This document shows positions 11,152-22,709 of a stretch of DNA of 64,000 nucleotides, piece by piece (positions within the stretch are counted from its first letter, which is position 1; each line of letters begins with the position of its first letter). The translations under genes were made by a program, and so were the position numbers. The stretch lies in NCBI GenBank assembly GCA_030142905.1, contig JASJOG010000162.1, positions 143,501-207,500 of the forward strand, given 5' to 3'. The notes under the pieces were generated by a model, which was not told the origin of the DNA, ran no database searches, and saw only the letters and a program-made list of their open reading frames with translations. Source of the DNA: Heliopora coerulea (Eukaryota > Cnidaria > Anthozoa > Scleralcyonacea > Helioporidae).

Positions 11152-12678
11152 ATGGGTTCAATTGAACTGGCCTCATTCGGACGATACAGTTTGACGTCAT
11201 AAACACACCTGTGGTTGAATTGTCACGTAGTGGAACATAGTGCAGGTATTTTTTACAGAGCTGATGGGACTCACCAAGGAACCTATAATTTGACGGTATT
11301 TAACAAATTCTTTGTTGAGCCGAGACAGTTTCTGGAATGAGAGATCGAATTGAAACGAGAGATCGAATTGAAGGATATTGTTCTCGTTCTTTTCCGCTTT
11401 TATGGACCACTACAAAATTGTTTACATCACGTAAACACTCAAGCCAGTGAATTATTGAACACCAGCTCATGAGATGGCTTTCGTTAAAGAGTTGGAGCTT
11501 GCGACTGATTTCAGTTTTTGAGGCCGTCTGAATCATTCATGACTTGGACATTGAAATAGCAGTTTTCTAACTTAGGCCCAGAGAATTTGCCCGGCTTATC
11601 ACTTTCTGTGGCCAGGTTTTGAGTTGGTTTTTCCTAATGAATTTCGACAAAGGTTACAGGCATAAGGGAACTCGAGCTGGCGCTTGTTGACTGGACATTT
11701 GCTGAGCAACTCATTGTTTATGACATTCTTAACTGATGTTGAATGGATGCTCAGCATGAATCGAGACTTTTCACGTTCTGGTAGCCATGCACTTAGCTAT
11801 GCTACGTAAATCACAGGTACGTCTAAATCTAGAAACCTTGAAATACAGCTTTTGCAATCAGAATGATTCATTAATCTTCCTTGATGGTCATTGTTTTGAG
11901 CAACTTTCAAAAATAGCTTCCCGACATCATTCTTCCGTAAAGGACACTTCTTGTATCAAATATTATCTCCTTTCCGATATTCGACCAGCAACTGCTTTCT
12001 ACTGTATTTGAAAACTTATCTAAAGTTTAAACTCGTCTTCATTGAGCAAATTTGCCTTTGAACCCTTTTGAGGTGCCTGTGAATACTTGGTTGAAAAGCC
12101 TTTAGAGTTTCGGGTTTATACGGTTCGCCATTTTTCTTTTTACTTCTTCGAAAATAAACGTAAGCAGAAGGTTTAACCGCCGGAAAGTTGAATTTTTTAC
12201 TTCTCCCTGCTCATTTGTCTTTCCACAAAAGTTTTACCACGTTTGATTGTCGTATTTCGTTTTTTGTTTTGCATTTTCCAGTTTGTGGTCTGTAGTAAAA
12301 TTGCAGAACTCATTCATGTTTTTTCTGTCGATTTCGTAATTCGTCTTACCTTCGTCATAAACGTCTTACAGCTCTGGGTTAACAGTAGACTCTTGTAACC
12401 AATTTTGAGACGACGTACAATTCTTCAATTTTTTAATGACAAAATGTCAAATAAGTTTTCAATCATGATCAGTCGGTAGTGTTGCTGTCCGGCCTGTAAG
12501 CTGTTGCGAGAATGGTCTGTTTTTAAGTCGGGCAGTCTGCCCATGTAATGAAAAATCTTACTTTAAGGCGAATTGAGTGAGATATGTAAATGCAAAACGA
12601 CACGGAATACTACAAGCAAGCACCTGATATAGGGTCTTGGTCCAACCACCCACTGTTTTATTTGTCAGAAGAAATCTG
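11152..12678. other. Non-coding stretch, nothing recognised
   Basis: No coding sequence, RNA gene or repeat that I can support. Confidence 0.5.
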
Positions 12679-12780
12679 TTAAGCCTGGTTTACACTTAGG
12701 AAAATAACGAGATAACGGGGTCACGGGAAAGTAAGGTGTATTCAGTTTCTATAGAATATGTCGATAGTGTAAACTAGGTA
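12679..12780. repeat. Short MITE-like inverted repeat
   Basis: GCCTGGTTTACACTTA at the left and TAGTGTAAACTAGGT at the right are inverted with one mismatch over about 13 bp, spanning about 100 bp. Weak evidence. Confidence 0.35.
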
Positions 12781-13676
12781 ACATAATCAAAGTAAAGTAA
12801 AATGACAACATGGAATAGTCAAATCCTCAAAAAAATTTATATTTACCGCTACAAGAGTGCAGCTCAACCCAGTCGCAATATTCGTTTAATCGACTACAAA
12901 ATCCATATCATTACTATAGTGAAGTATATATACATAGGATTGTACAACCTGACATGGCTATAGAGTTCTTTTTTCCTCAATTTGACCACGAGTTGCTGAG
13001 AAAAAGCAGTCGGCAGTTTCACTCCTAATGCCCCAGGAAGTATTTGAAAGGAAAGAAGTCCTGAATTTGCAAGAAGTGCGTAGTCTCTTTCAGTTCTGCC
13101 ACCAGTACATCACGCGTCTCCGCTTCCGCGTTCTTTGCGTCCAGCAGATCTGAAAAATTTCCAGGGTTTCTAGGGTCCTGTTAGTTATTACCGCTCACAG
13201 TTCGTAAATCGTGATTGTCATTTAATTTTTGCATCATTCTCGTTAATTGGATGCTCCATTACTCTAGCAGTAGTTCTGTACTTGTAACCGTAGGTACTGT
13301 CGAAAATGGACAGAAAATGTTCTTCCTTGACGCGGGTAAATGTAATCAACGAAAGCTAATCCTTGCTGAATAATTCGAGTAAAATTCTGAAGAAAATTAC
13401 GAACTGTCTTGGTTAGGATGAGGAGCTGCTACCCAGCCAGGTATGGTTAGGCAACAGTTTTAACATTTGTCATTGTAAATTTGACGTTGTTCCACTGGAC
13501 AGGGGGGAAATATTATGCGTCCAATTCATAAGTTCTCACATTCTTAATGTTTAGTGTTCAATATCGTCATTTACATGAAAGGAAGGACATGACCACAATC
13601 AGTCCTCAAAAGAACAGAGACTCTCGGTTTCGGGGGGAGAGCGTAATTAACCCTCCACTTTTTTGAATGAATAACA
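12781..13676. other. Non-coding stretch, nothing recognised
   Basis: No supported feature. Confidence 0.5.
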
Positions 13677-13765
13677 GATGAACGATCGTCAAGCTCTTAC
13701 GTCAGAAAAACAATTTCTGAGCCTAAGACGGGGATCGAACTCACAACCTTCTGATTTCAACTGTT
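13677..13765 (-). repeat. tRNA-derived SINE, 5'-truncated copy 1
   Basis: On the minus strand it reads AGAAGGTTGTGAGTTCGATCCC...GAGCTTGACGATCGTTCATC, matching the two SINE copies at 42.7 and 43.0 kb. It retains the polymerase III B-box region (GAGTTCGATCC) and the SINE tail. It abuts the 3' side of the LINE RT fragment at 13766 onward. Confidence 0.7.
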
Positions 13766-15440
13766 CATGAAAATACGATTTCGAAGAATTGATCATCTTA
13801 AATTTTATTTCGAAGAATTGATCATCCAGATTTTTTAAGAGAATTGCATGGTCAACAGTATCAAAGCCTTTGCTGAGGTCAGTAAGAACCACGCCGTTTA
13901 AATAACCATAATCTATATTATTGTACCAGCGTTCTATTGACTCCAGCAAAGTAGTTAATATCGAAGGTTGTGACCCAAATCCAGATTGAAATTTGGTTAG
14001 AACATCATTTTCACAGAAGTGAAAATATTACTGGTCAAAACTCTTTGCTACAACTGGAAGCACTGAAATTGATCTGTAATTAGTTGTATCATTTTTTGTA
14101 GATCCTTGATGAATTGGTAATACTTTGTCCATCTTCCATTTTTCTGGAAAAATACGAGTAGTTAAGGATTTATTGAAAATGGTTCATAAAGGCTTACTAA
14201 TAACTCCTGCAGCATCTTTGAACAACTTGGCTGAGATACCATCAAGACCACAGGCTTTGAAGGCAGACAATTTCTACAACAGTACCAGCAACTGTTGACT
14301 CAGTAATCATAGTAAATTGAAATTCACATGAACATGGTTCAACATACAATTCAGATGATATAGTGGTTGGCCGCACATCCTCACCAACCTTAATACCTAT
14401 TGTAGAAAAGTGATTATTAAATGCATTGCAGATTTTATCAGCTTCAGTTACTAAAGAGTCACCAACTTTTACTTCAGTGACAACAATTACTTTAGTTTTT
14501 CTACAAATTAATTGATTAATTGCTCTCCAAGAGCAGTGAGTGTCACCATTTCTTGCTACCTCTGTTGTACATAATCCTTCTTAGCTTTCTTATTTGCAAC
14601 ATTTACTTTATTTCTAACAGTTTTGTAGGACTTAAATAAGCTGTAAGAACCAGTTTTCAATGGTTTTTTCTTTAAGTGATCTCTATGATATGCCAATTTC
14701 TTAATTGATGGATGGAGCCAGGGACAGGGCTTGTTTTCACAGTAATTCTCTTCTTTAATGGAACATGCTCATTTACAACCTCCAAGAAGAGCTTTTTCCA
14801 GCTGCAAATTAGAGTCTTCATTGATATCTAGTAGATCCCAAGGGACATTACTGAGATCATAAATTAACATTTTTTGGATCATAATACGTTAAATTCCGAG
14901 TGTCAATATACTTTGGACTACTTTTAAATGCTGGAAACCTTCTTATCCCATAGACCAAATAATGGTCGCTAATATTGACTGGGATAACACCAGATGTAGA
15001 GATCTTCTGAGGCTCATAGCTAATTAAATGGTTAATTATAGTTTTTGGGTTCTTGGTGACTCTGGTATATTCAGTAATTAATTGTGAAAACTGATATGCA
15101 TTATAGAGGTATTGCAATGGATCAGCTACGAGATCTTGGGTATCCTCAGCCAAATTTCAGTTGGTATCCCCAATTAATAAAGTTTCTTTCTGTTCTGATA
15201 CATGGCTCTAAGAAAATTTTAAAAATCTAACAGTATATTACCGGTAATGAGAGACTTTCGTGGTCTGTACCAAGTAGACACAATATAAGGCTTAACTTTT
15301 GGATTTGATGTTTCTATTGCCAACACTTATAAGTTATAAGGTACGAAGTCATCTCTTATGACATGATTTACAATGTAACGAATGAAAAAAGCAACTCTAC
15401 CTCCACAGATATTGCAGCCATTACTATCCACAGAACCATC
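13766..15440 (-). pseudogene. CR1/L2-like LINE fragment (endonuclease + RT), decayed
   Basis: Minus strand. The endonuclease end near 15440-14857 includes SQLITEYTRVT, a predicted beta strand and SGVIPVNISDHYLVYG (SDH motif). The RT motif A region near 13949-13840 reads GYLNGVVLTDLSKGFDTVDH (catalytic D). Between them lie the linker and RT fingers in several frames (for example sequence matching ACGLDGISAKLFK near 14220-14260 on the minus strand). Many stops and shifts are present. The downstream RT is missing; the SINE follows instead. Confidence 0.75.
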
Positions 15441-15559
15441 AGAGAAGGGGAGAGAGAAAGAGAGAATGATTTATTTAAATTCAGATATCCTTCAGTTAAA
15501 AAAGCAAACTCTTTTACAAAGAGCCGAGTTTAAAAATATTTTCAATTAGTACATACTGT

Positions 15560-15570
15560 ATATATACGCC

Positions 15571-15618
<48 letters not shown>
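15560..15618. repeat. TA-rich microsatellite
   Basis: Alternating TA run centred at 15585-15616. Confidence 0.9.
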
Positions 15619-15621
<3 letters not shown>

Positions 15622-15627
15622 TAAACA

Positions 15628-15712
15628 TCGAGCAGGAGTGCTTTATCGTGATTTAAAACACGAGGCGATAGCCGAGTGTTTTAGATCCGATAAAGCACGA
15701 ACTGCGAGCTTT
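15628..15712. repeat. Short fold-back repeat
   Basis: GTGCTTTATCG...AAAACACGAGG on the left and CGAGTGTTTTA...CGATAAAGCAC on the right are inverted around AGCC, giving an imperfect hairpin of about 85 bp typical of a MITE. Confidence 0.5.
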
Positions 15713-15888
15713 TTAAATGTCTTCTAAAATGAACTACTTAATATGCTAATTCGGGAAGAAAGTTTGGAAATTTATCTTTCGTAAGCCGAAAAAATCGAAC
15801 ATCTTCTTCACCTATAAAGGCACATGTACCTATATCACATATATAGATCCCACACGGTTATGATTTTCTTTTGTATTCTCCTCATAAA

Positions 15889-15932
15889 GTTGCCTGACGA
15901 TCGCCTGAGCGCGTGAAACTCAGAGTAGCGAC
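15889..15932 (+). ncRNA. Hammerhead ribozyme motif (PLE type, short stem III)
   Basis: Stem I arms GTTGC / GCGAC, conserved box CTGACGA (CUGANGA), stem II CGC...GCG flanked by T/T, then GAAA, a minimal stem III ACT...AGT and the UA cleavage position before GC. This agrees with the hammerhead layout with minimal stem III described for Penelope-like elements. Cleavage would fall after the A of AGTA (about 15927). Confidence 0.72.
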
Positions 15933-16036
15933 AGCAAAATTTTGTCTTTCGTATTTACTTATTCGCTCTACCAGTAACGGTATTGGGCGCTCTATATTTT
16001 CATTCCAACGCTGTAACCTTCGTGGTACTCATCATT

Positions 16037-16038
<2 letters not shown>

Positions 16039-16072
<34 letters not shown>
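16039..16072. repeat. (TA)n core of the palindrome
   Basis: About 34 bp of alternating TA between the two inverted arms. Confidence 0.9.
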
Positions 16073-16075
<3 letters not shown>

Positions 16076-16177
16076 CAATGATGAGTACCACGGTTACAGC
16101 GTTGGTATGAAAATATAGAGCGCTCAATACCGTTACTGGTAGAGCGAATAAGTAAATACGAAAGACAAAAATTTGCT

Positions 16178-16221
16178 GTCGCTACTCTGAGTTTCACGCG
16201 CTCAGGCGATCATCAGGCAAC
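16178..16221 (-). ncRNA. Hammerhead ribozyme motif (PLE type, short stem III)
   Basis: Mirror copy of the motif at 15889-15932, with box CTGATGA instead of CTGACGA. Stem I GTTGC/GCGAC, stem II CGC...GCG, GAAAC and short stem III are all present. It lies 3' of the Penelope coding remnant at 16268-16818 on the same strand, as expected for an element-encoded ribozyme. Confidence 0.75.
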
Positions 16222-16267
16222 TGACAGATATAATTTAATTATTCACATATATACAGGCAACAAAAGT

Positions 16268-16818
16268 TTACAGGAAGTGTTTGGTTACATGTCGGCATTT
16301 GCTAAATAGTTCGGACCGTCTGTTCAAAATGTTTTTCCCTTGTCTCTTTAGGATAAGCAACTTTTCTTCGAGGCATAGGCGACATTTTCTTGATCCTGCC
16401 TTGCATGATGGAATTTGCTTGATGATATCCCACGCGATTGTGTATTTGCCTTTGTTGTCTTTCAGGTTCCAAATGTGTTTTGAAAGCTCGGTTTCGTTTA
16501 AGTATTTTTGTTGTTGAGAGATTTGCAGTGATTTCGGCACCTAGTTTTGAAGTCGTTACCTGTTACACCTATGTATGTCTTCGTCTCTTTGTTGTCAGTG
16601 GTCGTTACTCTTGCCTTGTAAAGGACGCTGGTTTGCAGGCAAATGCCATTTACAGGACATTGTTCAGGGTTTCTACAGTTACATAGTCGAGTGTTTTTTG
16701 TGTAAGATAGTTTCTCTTGATTGTCGTGTCGCTTCAGCATTGCATTGTTGTGCCTTTTAATAAATGTTTTCATGTTTTCGCTGCAGAGGCCACAAGAGGC
16801 CACAAGAAGAGTGAACAA
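16268..16818 (-). pseudogene. Penelope-like element, C-terminal GIY-YIG endonuclease remnant
   Basis: Two overlapping minus-strand frames (16818-16498 and 16540-16268) form the C-terminus of a Penelope-like retroelement. They show a CNCRNPEQCPVNGICL cysteine cluster, VLYKA (GIY equivalent), YIGVTGNDFKTRCRNH (YIG and catalytic R), then ELSKHIWNLKD, CRLCLEEKLLIL and NRRSELFSKCRH. The nuclease motifs are intact, but a frameshift falls near 16498-16540. The reverse transcriptase is missing, so this is a 5'-truncated copy. Its 3' end carries the hammerhead at 16178-16221. Confidence 0.88.
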
Positions 16819-16923
16819 GGTACTGACTTTTGTAACACTCTTTGACGTTTATAAATATTGGTTGCATAAACAGTTTAGCCAAGTACAGTACGAGTTCAGA
16901 TTTTTAAACCTAGAATAATACGC

Positions 16924-16991
16924 ACAATGACTACACTCTTATAATGACTACACTCTTATAATGACTAAACTCACACAATGACTAAACTCTT
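16924..16991. repeat. Tandem repeat, four 17-bp units
   Basis: Four copies of a TAATGACTACACTCTTA-like unit. Confidence 0.85.
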
Positions 16992-17616
16992 ACTCGCTTA
17001 CATTTAAAAATTGAATGCAAAGCAGTGATCAAGATAATTCAAAAACGTTTTAGAAATGTTGAGCATAGTGTTGTTTTTCTGTTGTAAACATCTTCATTTG
17101 AGATATTTCCTTTCATTGTGCGGATTCTCAAGTACTTAATAATAAAACTCTGATTCTAAAAGGATATTAAGTCCAAACGCGCAACGTATAATGTATAAAT
17201 GCCGTAAGTCGTAGCAGAAACCAGCTGTTGACTAAGATTGATTCTTTGTTATGAGTGTGAGTGAGTCAGCAAATGAAGTGAACATTTTGCCGCTAAAAAT
17301 GAGCTAAATAATGCTCGAAAATCATGTTTAAACGGCTTCTAAAAAAATAAAAGTGTTCCTTTACCTTAATTTCAAAAGGAATAAATGTAGAATGAAAATC
17401 GTCCGGTTATTTCTCTAGATTCAGTGGTCCAACTTCGATTTCTTCACTTTTCGCCATATTATTCCTTGTTGCATTTGTTTGAGTCAGTTTCAGTCCCCTC
17501 CGCGGGCTTGTACGTCAGTTTTAGTCTCCCACGCGACTTTTTACTTTTTGTGAATATTTTCCATATTGAAAATACACACAAAACATGTCTTCAAAAGATA
17601 GAAGTGAGTTTAAGAA
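16992..17616. other. Non-coding flank of the Polinton
   Basis: AT-rich sequence with no feature I can support. Confidence 0.5.
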
Positions 17617-17622
17617 TTTCAA
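17617..17622. repeat. Target-site duplication, left (TTTCAA)
   Basis: Six bases identical to 35816-35821, directly abutting the two ends of the Polinton. Six-bp duplications are the usual Polinton integration footprint. Confidence 0.92.
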
Positions 17623-18048
17623 AGTAGTCTATAATATGGGGATTCTAGCACATTTTGGGATTTGACTAAATTTCCACATTTTCAAAATAGACAAAAATAG
17701 TCGGGGAAAACCCTTTTCCTTGTTTACGTAATTTTCAGCTGCTTCACTACAGCTTCGCTCGATCACTTCCGGCGACTTCTAGACTCTTCCAGGAATTTGT
17801 TAACGTTACCGGGAACTTCAACACATTTTAAAAACGGGTCAAAACTTTTCAAAGTGTCTTGGGGGAATAACCTAACACAGCAAACTGATAAATTCCAAAC
17901 ATTCCATACATACCAGATCTCCCTAACAACTAGCCTCACTCGATGTCAACAAAAAAACTATTTTCGGTTTGCTCCGTTGTTAGGGATATCTGGAATGTAT
18001 GGAATGTGGGGAAAACCCCGCAACGACAAGCGGGTAATTACCTTTTTT
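17623..18048. repeat. Left terminal inverted repeat of the Polinton
   Basis: About 426 bp, reverse-complementary to 35389-35815 with high identity over its whole length. It starts AGTAGTCTATAATATGGGG. In this element class the TIR ends serve as protein-primed replication origins and integrase substrates. Confidence 0.95.
17900..18006. repeat. Nested palindrome inside left TIR
   Basis: 107-bp inverted repeat with outer arms ATTCCATACAT / ATGTATGGAAT and inner arms CTCCCTAACAAC / GTTGTTAGGG, loop about 45 bp. It is conserved in all three TIRs in the window. Confidence 0.85.
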
Positions 18049-18103
18049 GACAGAATTTTAAACAATAAGTCTATTTGCTAAACAGCTTCGCTGATAAAGT
18101 ATT

Positions 18104-21100
18104 TTACGGTTTAAATCCAAATATATTCTCATAAGTGTCAATCATTTCATTCATGTAATGACCAAATGCAAGAGTGTCTATTTTATTTTCAAGTATGTTT
18201 CGTTTGTCATCTTTATATGACAAAGCAATCTTTTCAACACTTTCTGTATACAGTTCATGGTTTCTATGTCTTATCAAATTCATTTTTCTTATTTGTTCTT
18301 CTCCATCAAATAAACAATCTTTGTAATTTTGGAATGTTATTTCTTTTTTAATTACATTTTTCTTAACACCTTTACATTTTTTTTCTTCTTTTCCTTTGTT
18401 GTCTTCGCCGTTTCCACACATTTTGTAAGCATATAATTTTGCTCTCAAACCAACAAATTCTTCTATTTGTTTTCCACCACATTCATCTTTCATCATTCCA
18501 ATAACCTTTTTGTTTAATCCAGTTTTTATCCCACTTTTATGATCTTTTAAGTAATTACTTGTATCAAACATTTTTTCTACATCTGGAGAAATATCTTTAT
18601 AAAAATCTTCGGTTTTAATTTCATACATTAAACTATCTGTATCAGTAAATAATAATGATGCATTTTCGTCATATTTTTTCTTAATATAATTATAATGAAA
18701 ATCATACATTAAAGTTTTACTAAGATCTAATATACTCATTCCTAAATATATTGGTTTATTCAACATAATTTTAGTCTTATATTTATGTATTGCAATTAAA
18801 TTTTCAGAAAATATCATTCTACTTTTAAAATTACTTTTTGAAAATAATTTTAATGCTTTTTCTTGTCTATTTACCAATTGTATATCAACTTTATTTCTTA
18901 CATTTTCCATTGTTTTTCCAAATACTGAATTATTCATCAATTTGAAAAAATCTTTTTCAAAATCATTTTTTGCGTTTATTCTCAAATTTGTATTCAAATC
19001 AATATATTGCTTCATGAAATCTTCTTCATAAAATTTAATTCCTTTGTGAATTCGAGTACAACGAAGCCCCAATTTTTCATACAATTTCAAGTTTTCACAA
19101 TGTAAAACATATTTTTCTTTATTATTTAAATTTGGAATCAGTTTTTCAACTTGGCCAACCTTTAATCTTTCTGGTGCAAGAGGATACTCATTGTGTGAAT
19201 CATGTAAATCTTCTGGATATTCTAAATCAACTTCTAAAATACAACCGGCCTTCGGGTCGTCTGCGATTTTTTCCCAATTATTTAACTCATTTTCATTCAT
19301 CCATTTGAAATCTTTCACAGGTAATTTTTTACTCATTGCCCATCCATATAAATTATTTGCATCTAAATATGGAAGATAAACACTATCTTCTTTAGGGTTG
19401 TATTTGTTTTCCATATATTTGTTATTTGCTTTTGCATATCTTTTTACAATAGTTGAAATTCCACCTCTTATTCCTTTTTCAATCATTAGATACATTTGCG
19501 GATCAGACAATAGGTCCAATTCAATTTTTGTAATTTTTAACATTGCATCCCAAGCTAATCTAGGTGAAGTAAAATACCAAGCAGGATCTAATTTATAATT
19601 TTGTTTACAAACTTTTCTAAAATTTTCAAATACATCAGCTAAAAGCATCACATCAGTTTTTAAATATAAATCATGATATTGTCTCATATTTTTAATATTA
19701 AATTTATTCCAAACATTTTGTGCGTGTTCATAATCTTCATCACTTATATTTTCATCATTTAATTTAGAATAAAAACATTCTTTATCAGGCAATTTTTCTT
19801 CTTTTAATTTTTGAATACTATCAAACCAATCATATGGAAAAACACCTTTTCTAGTTAATAATTGCCTTTGTTTTTCATTTTTATAAAATTTCTTTAACAT
19901 ATTTAATTCATTTTTATCTAAATTATTAACTAAATTTGATAAACTAGTTTGCATAAATTTAAAACTATCAATAAATCTAATTTTTCTTTTTACTTCAACA
20001 ATTTCTTTAATTTTATACTGGACCTGCGGCCCTGTCGTTTCACTGTCAATAATTAATTCTTCACACTCAATAATATTTTCTTTTGATCTATTTTGTAGTT
20101 GTTTTTTAGTTATTATGTCTGTTTTTTGATATTTACCAACAATAAATTCTTTTGTAAATGAAATGTATTTTTCCTCAGTGTTTGGTATACAATCAATTTC
20201 ACCTTCTGAAACACCAAGATTTTTAATAAACAAATGACTGTCATAGTTTTGTAAATTATGAAATATAACTGGGATAAATTTTGGATTTTTCATTTTTGAA
20301 TTACAACTAACACAAGCAGCTCCACGATATTTTCCAGTGTAATGACAATGATCCATAACTTTTTTACCTTCATTTTCAAATTTGATTCCACAAGCATAAC
20401 AATTTTCTGCAGTTCTAAAATCTACTTTATCCTTTTCACTTAATATTATCTTTTTTTGAAAATTTAAATTTCTCATATATTTTTTTAATATCATTTTCTA
20501 AACTTTTTACAAATTTTAATGAAATATCGAAATCAGGTTCACCGGGTTTTTTAGAACATTTTACTAATTTTGGTTTATATAAATTATCATCAAAACATTT
20601 TATCAAATAACTATATCCAGATGGTTCATGTTTTTGGGTTTGTTTTGTTTTATCTCCTACACCGCTAAGCGGTGTGACCTCCAGTCGATCGTTTATATTT
20701 TTAAGACAACATTCAAAATCTGCATAAATCACAAATGGGACATCATGCATTCTTTCATAATTTCTAAACTTTAATTTTTCACCTTTATCTGGATAAACAG
20801 TTTTTCCACATTCATACTCTTTACAATATTCTAAATGATTTTTATAAACATTTTCCTTACTAAAATGTTGTAAACAATTATCACAAATATGTGTTTTCTC
20901 TTTGTGTTTACTAACCTGACTTGAAAATAATCTACTCTTATTTTTACTCAAACAATAATGTTTGTCTCCATTTTCATTTGTTATTAACAATATATTTACA
21001 CGTGGTTGTTTTTCATGATTGTTCAAATTAAATTTACTTACTCTCAAAGGAAAAATTTCATGATTTTCTTTTCCAAATCTTTTTTCTTCGTTGTACCCAA

Positions 21101-22220
21101 ATAAATTAATTGCAATGTTATTATTTTTTTCAAATTTATCAATATCAGAAAATCCACATGGAAATTTCACATCTTTAACATTAAAATTCTCAGCTTTCTT
21201 TTTCAAAATTTTTGTAATTCTTCCAGGATTTTTTAAGTTGGGATTAGTTTTCAAAAGTTCATTTATTACAACACACCATAATAAACACTTTTGATCATCA
21301 TTTTCTGGGTTGATAATTGCTTTTTTATTTTTTAAAAACTCTGGTAAAGGAATATAAGATGAAGCAAGTAATCTTTTAATTTCATTAATATTGAGAATTA
21401 CTTTCAAACCTTTATGAAATTTCCACAAACTTGAATTTTTTAAAAATTCTTCAAAACTCAAAATAACTTTTTGCGTCATTTTTTCATATATTTCGTCAAA
21501 ATTATTTCCTTCAAAAATTTCTTCATAGTAACTATGAAAATGAGCATTATCCACAGTTTGTTCTCCTGTTGCGGGGTTTGTTTTTGACATCAAACACACA
21601 AGAGTTATTTGTTGTTTTGTGCTTGGATATTTTTTGAATTTTTTAATTACCAATGGTTTTATTTTTTTCAAAAGAGTCAAAGGATCATATAAAGACAATT
21701 CAAATTTTTTCAAATTCAATTCATATCTTTTCGTTACATTCAAAGCTTCTTTATCCAATTTAAATTTTGCAGTTGGGGTTGAAACTTTACCTTGTATTTT
21801 GTTAAATATATCTAAAACATTATCTTTCAGATGATTATACCAATTTGTTATTTTTTCTTTTCTATTATTCAAGGGTGTATATTTATCAAATAAATTAAGT
21901 ATTTTATCTTTACTCTTGTTAAATAAATCATTTGCTTTTTGTTTTGATCTTTCAAGTAAATTAATGTTTAAATTTTTTTTTGGTCTTAAAGGTTCTTGTA
22001 ATTTTTCTTCTATAATTGTTTTGTCTAAAATTGATGAAGAAATTTCTTGATTTTTTCTTGGTCTTCCTCTATTTCTAACAACAATTCGTTCATTTTGTCT
22101 TTTTTCTGGAGGTAATGTTACTGGCCTTCCTCTATTTTCGCGTCTTGGTCCTACAAAAGAACCAAAAGGATATTTTCTTGGTCTTCCACGACCGCGTTTT
22201 GAACTTCACTCGATATTCAT
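18104..22220 (-). pseudogene. Protein-primed DNA polymerase B (two lesions)
   Basis: About 1,370-codon gene read from an ATG at 22220. The N-terminus carries three AT-hook-like GRP motifs (RGRGRPRK, NRGRPV, NRGRPRK; about 22195-22050). Next come a zinc finger (CDNCLQHF...H...C), the exonuclease motifs YADFEC (about 20715), HNLQNYDSH (about 20255) and YHDLYLKTD (about 19665), and an EndoVII-like zinc-binding segment (CYACG...DHCHYTGKYRGAACVSCN). Polymerase motifs LDANNLYG (about 19360), NNSVFGK (about 18925) and FTDTDS (about 18640) follow. Lesions: a TGA at codon 5 (22206-22208), and a +1 frame offset at an A7 run (20451-20457) that splits the gene into 20436-21872 and 18104-20494. All catalytic residues remain. 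Either lesion could be a sequencing error at a homopolymer (A7) or real. Confidence 0.92.
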
Positions 22221-22286
22221 CTTTTGTTATATATGTTTTTTTTTTAAAGACAAAAAAAAAAAAAAAAAATTTTTTTTGGGTTGTGG

Positions 22287-22294
22287 TCACGTGA
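22287..22294. promoter_or_regulatory. TCACGTGA palindrome upstream of PolB
   Basis: Perfect 8-bp palindrome containing the CACGTG E-box, about 70 bp upstream of the PolB ATG and next to a long A/T tract. E-boxes are bound by host bHLH-ZIP factors. Use as a promoter element here is inference. Confidence 0.35.
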
Positions 22295-22318
22295 TTAGAT
22301 TTAAAAAAAAATAACTGA

Positions 22319-22633
22319 TTACTGAATTTTTTTTAATATAAAAATATTAAATGATGAATATAATTTTTTTAAATGTGATTTTAATATTTCTTTTGGTTTC
22401 AATATAATTTTATAAGATTCTATAAGAGTTTCTTCTTCATCATATTCTCCATATTCAATTTCATATTCGTTAAAAATACAATATTTTTCATCATAATTTA
22501 TTGTAAATTCATGATGTGGTAATATTCCTTCACCTGTAATTTCAGCAATTTTATTAAGAAAAACATAATAAATATATTCTTTATCATTATTTTCATAATC
22601 TTCTTGTTTTAAATATTTTTCAATTATATGCAT
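22319..22633 (-). CDS. Acidic hypothetical protein (Polinton)
   Basis: 104 residues from the ATG at 22633 (MHIIEKYLK...), chosen because it follows TATATATAATAAAA, the start context used by the other genes of the element. An upstream in-frame ATG at 22720 would overlap the next gene. The product is rich in E, Y and D (EYEIEYGEYDEEE) and ends in a basic hydrophobic helix. No family is recognised. It lies between PolB and the NUMOD1-like gene on the same strand. Confidence 0.6.
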   Translation of the reverse strand: MHIIEKYLKQEDYENNDKEYIYYVFLNKIAEITGEGILPHHEFTINYDEKYCIFNEYEIEYGEYDEEETLIESYKIILKPKEILKSHLKKLYSSFNIFILKKIQ

Positions 22634-22709
22634 TTTTATTATATATAAATTTTCCTTTAAACAAAAAAATTTTAAAAAAAATAAAAAATAGCTTTGCTGA
22701 ACTTTCAGT

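Larger units (their letters stand above)
15889..16221. repeat. Large palindrome of Penelope-like element terminal repeats
   Basis: Arms 15889-16040 and 16072-16221 are near-perfect reverse complements (about 150 bp each) around a (TA)n core. Each arm contains a hammerhead motif at its outer end. The minus-strand arm lies directly downstream of the Penelope GIY-YIG coding remnant, so these are the element's terminal (pseudo-LTR) sequences in opposed orientation. Confidence 0.85.

Noticed and set aside
11787..12011. 74-residue plus-strand frame
   Set aside because: No family features and no conserved context.
15565..16075. CRISPR-like array
   Set aside because: The repeats are simple TA runs and a palindrome, with no spaced direct repeats or cas genes.
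20436..20494. Programmed -1 frameshift at the A7 run in PolB
   Set aside because: The downstream frame is +1 relative to the upstream one, so a classical -1 slip on A AAA AAA would not join them.
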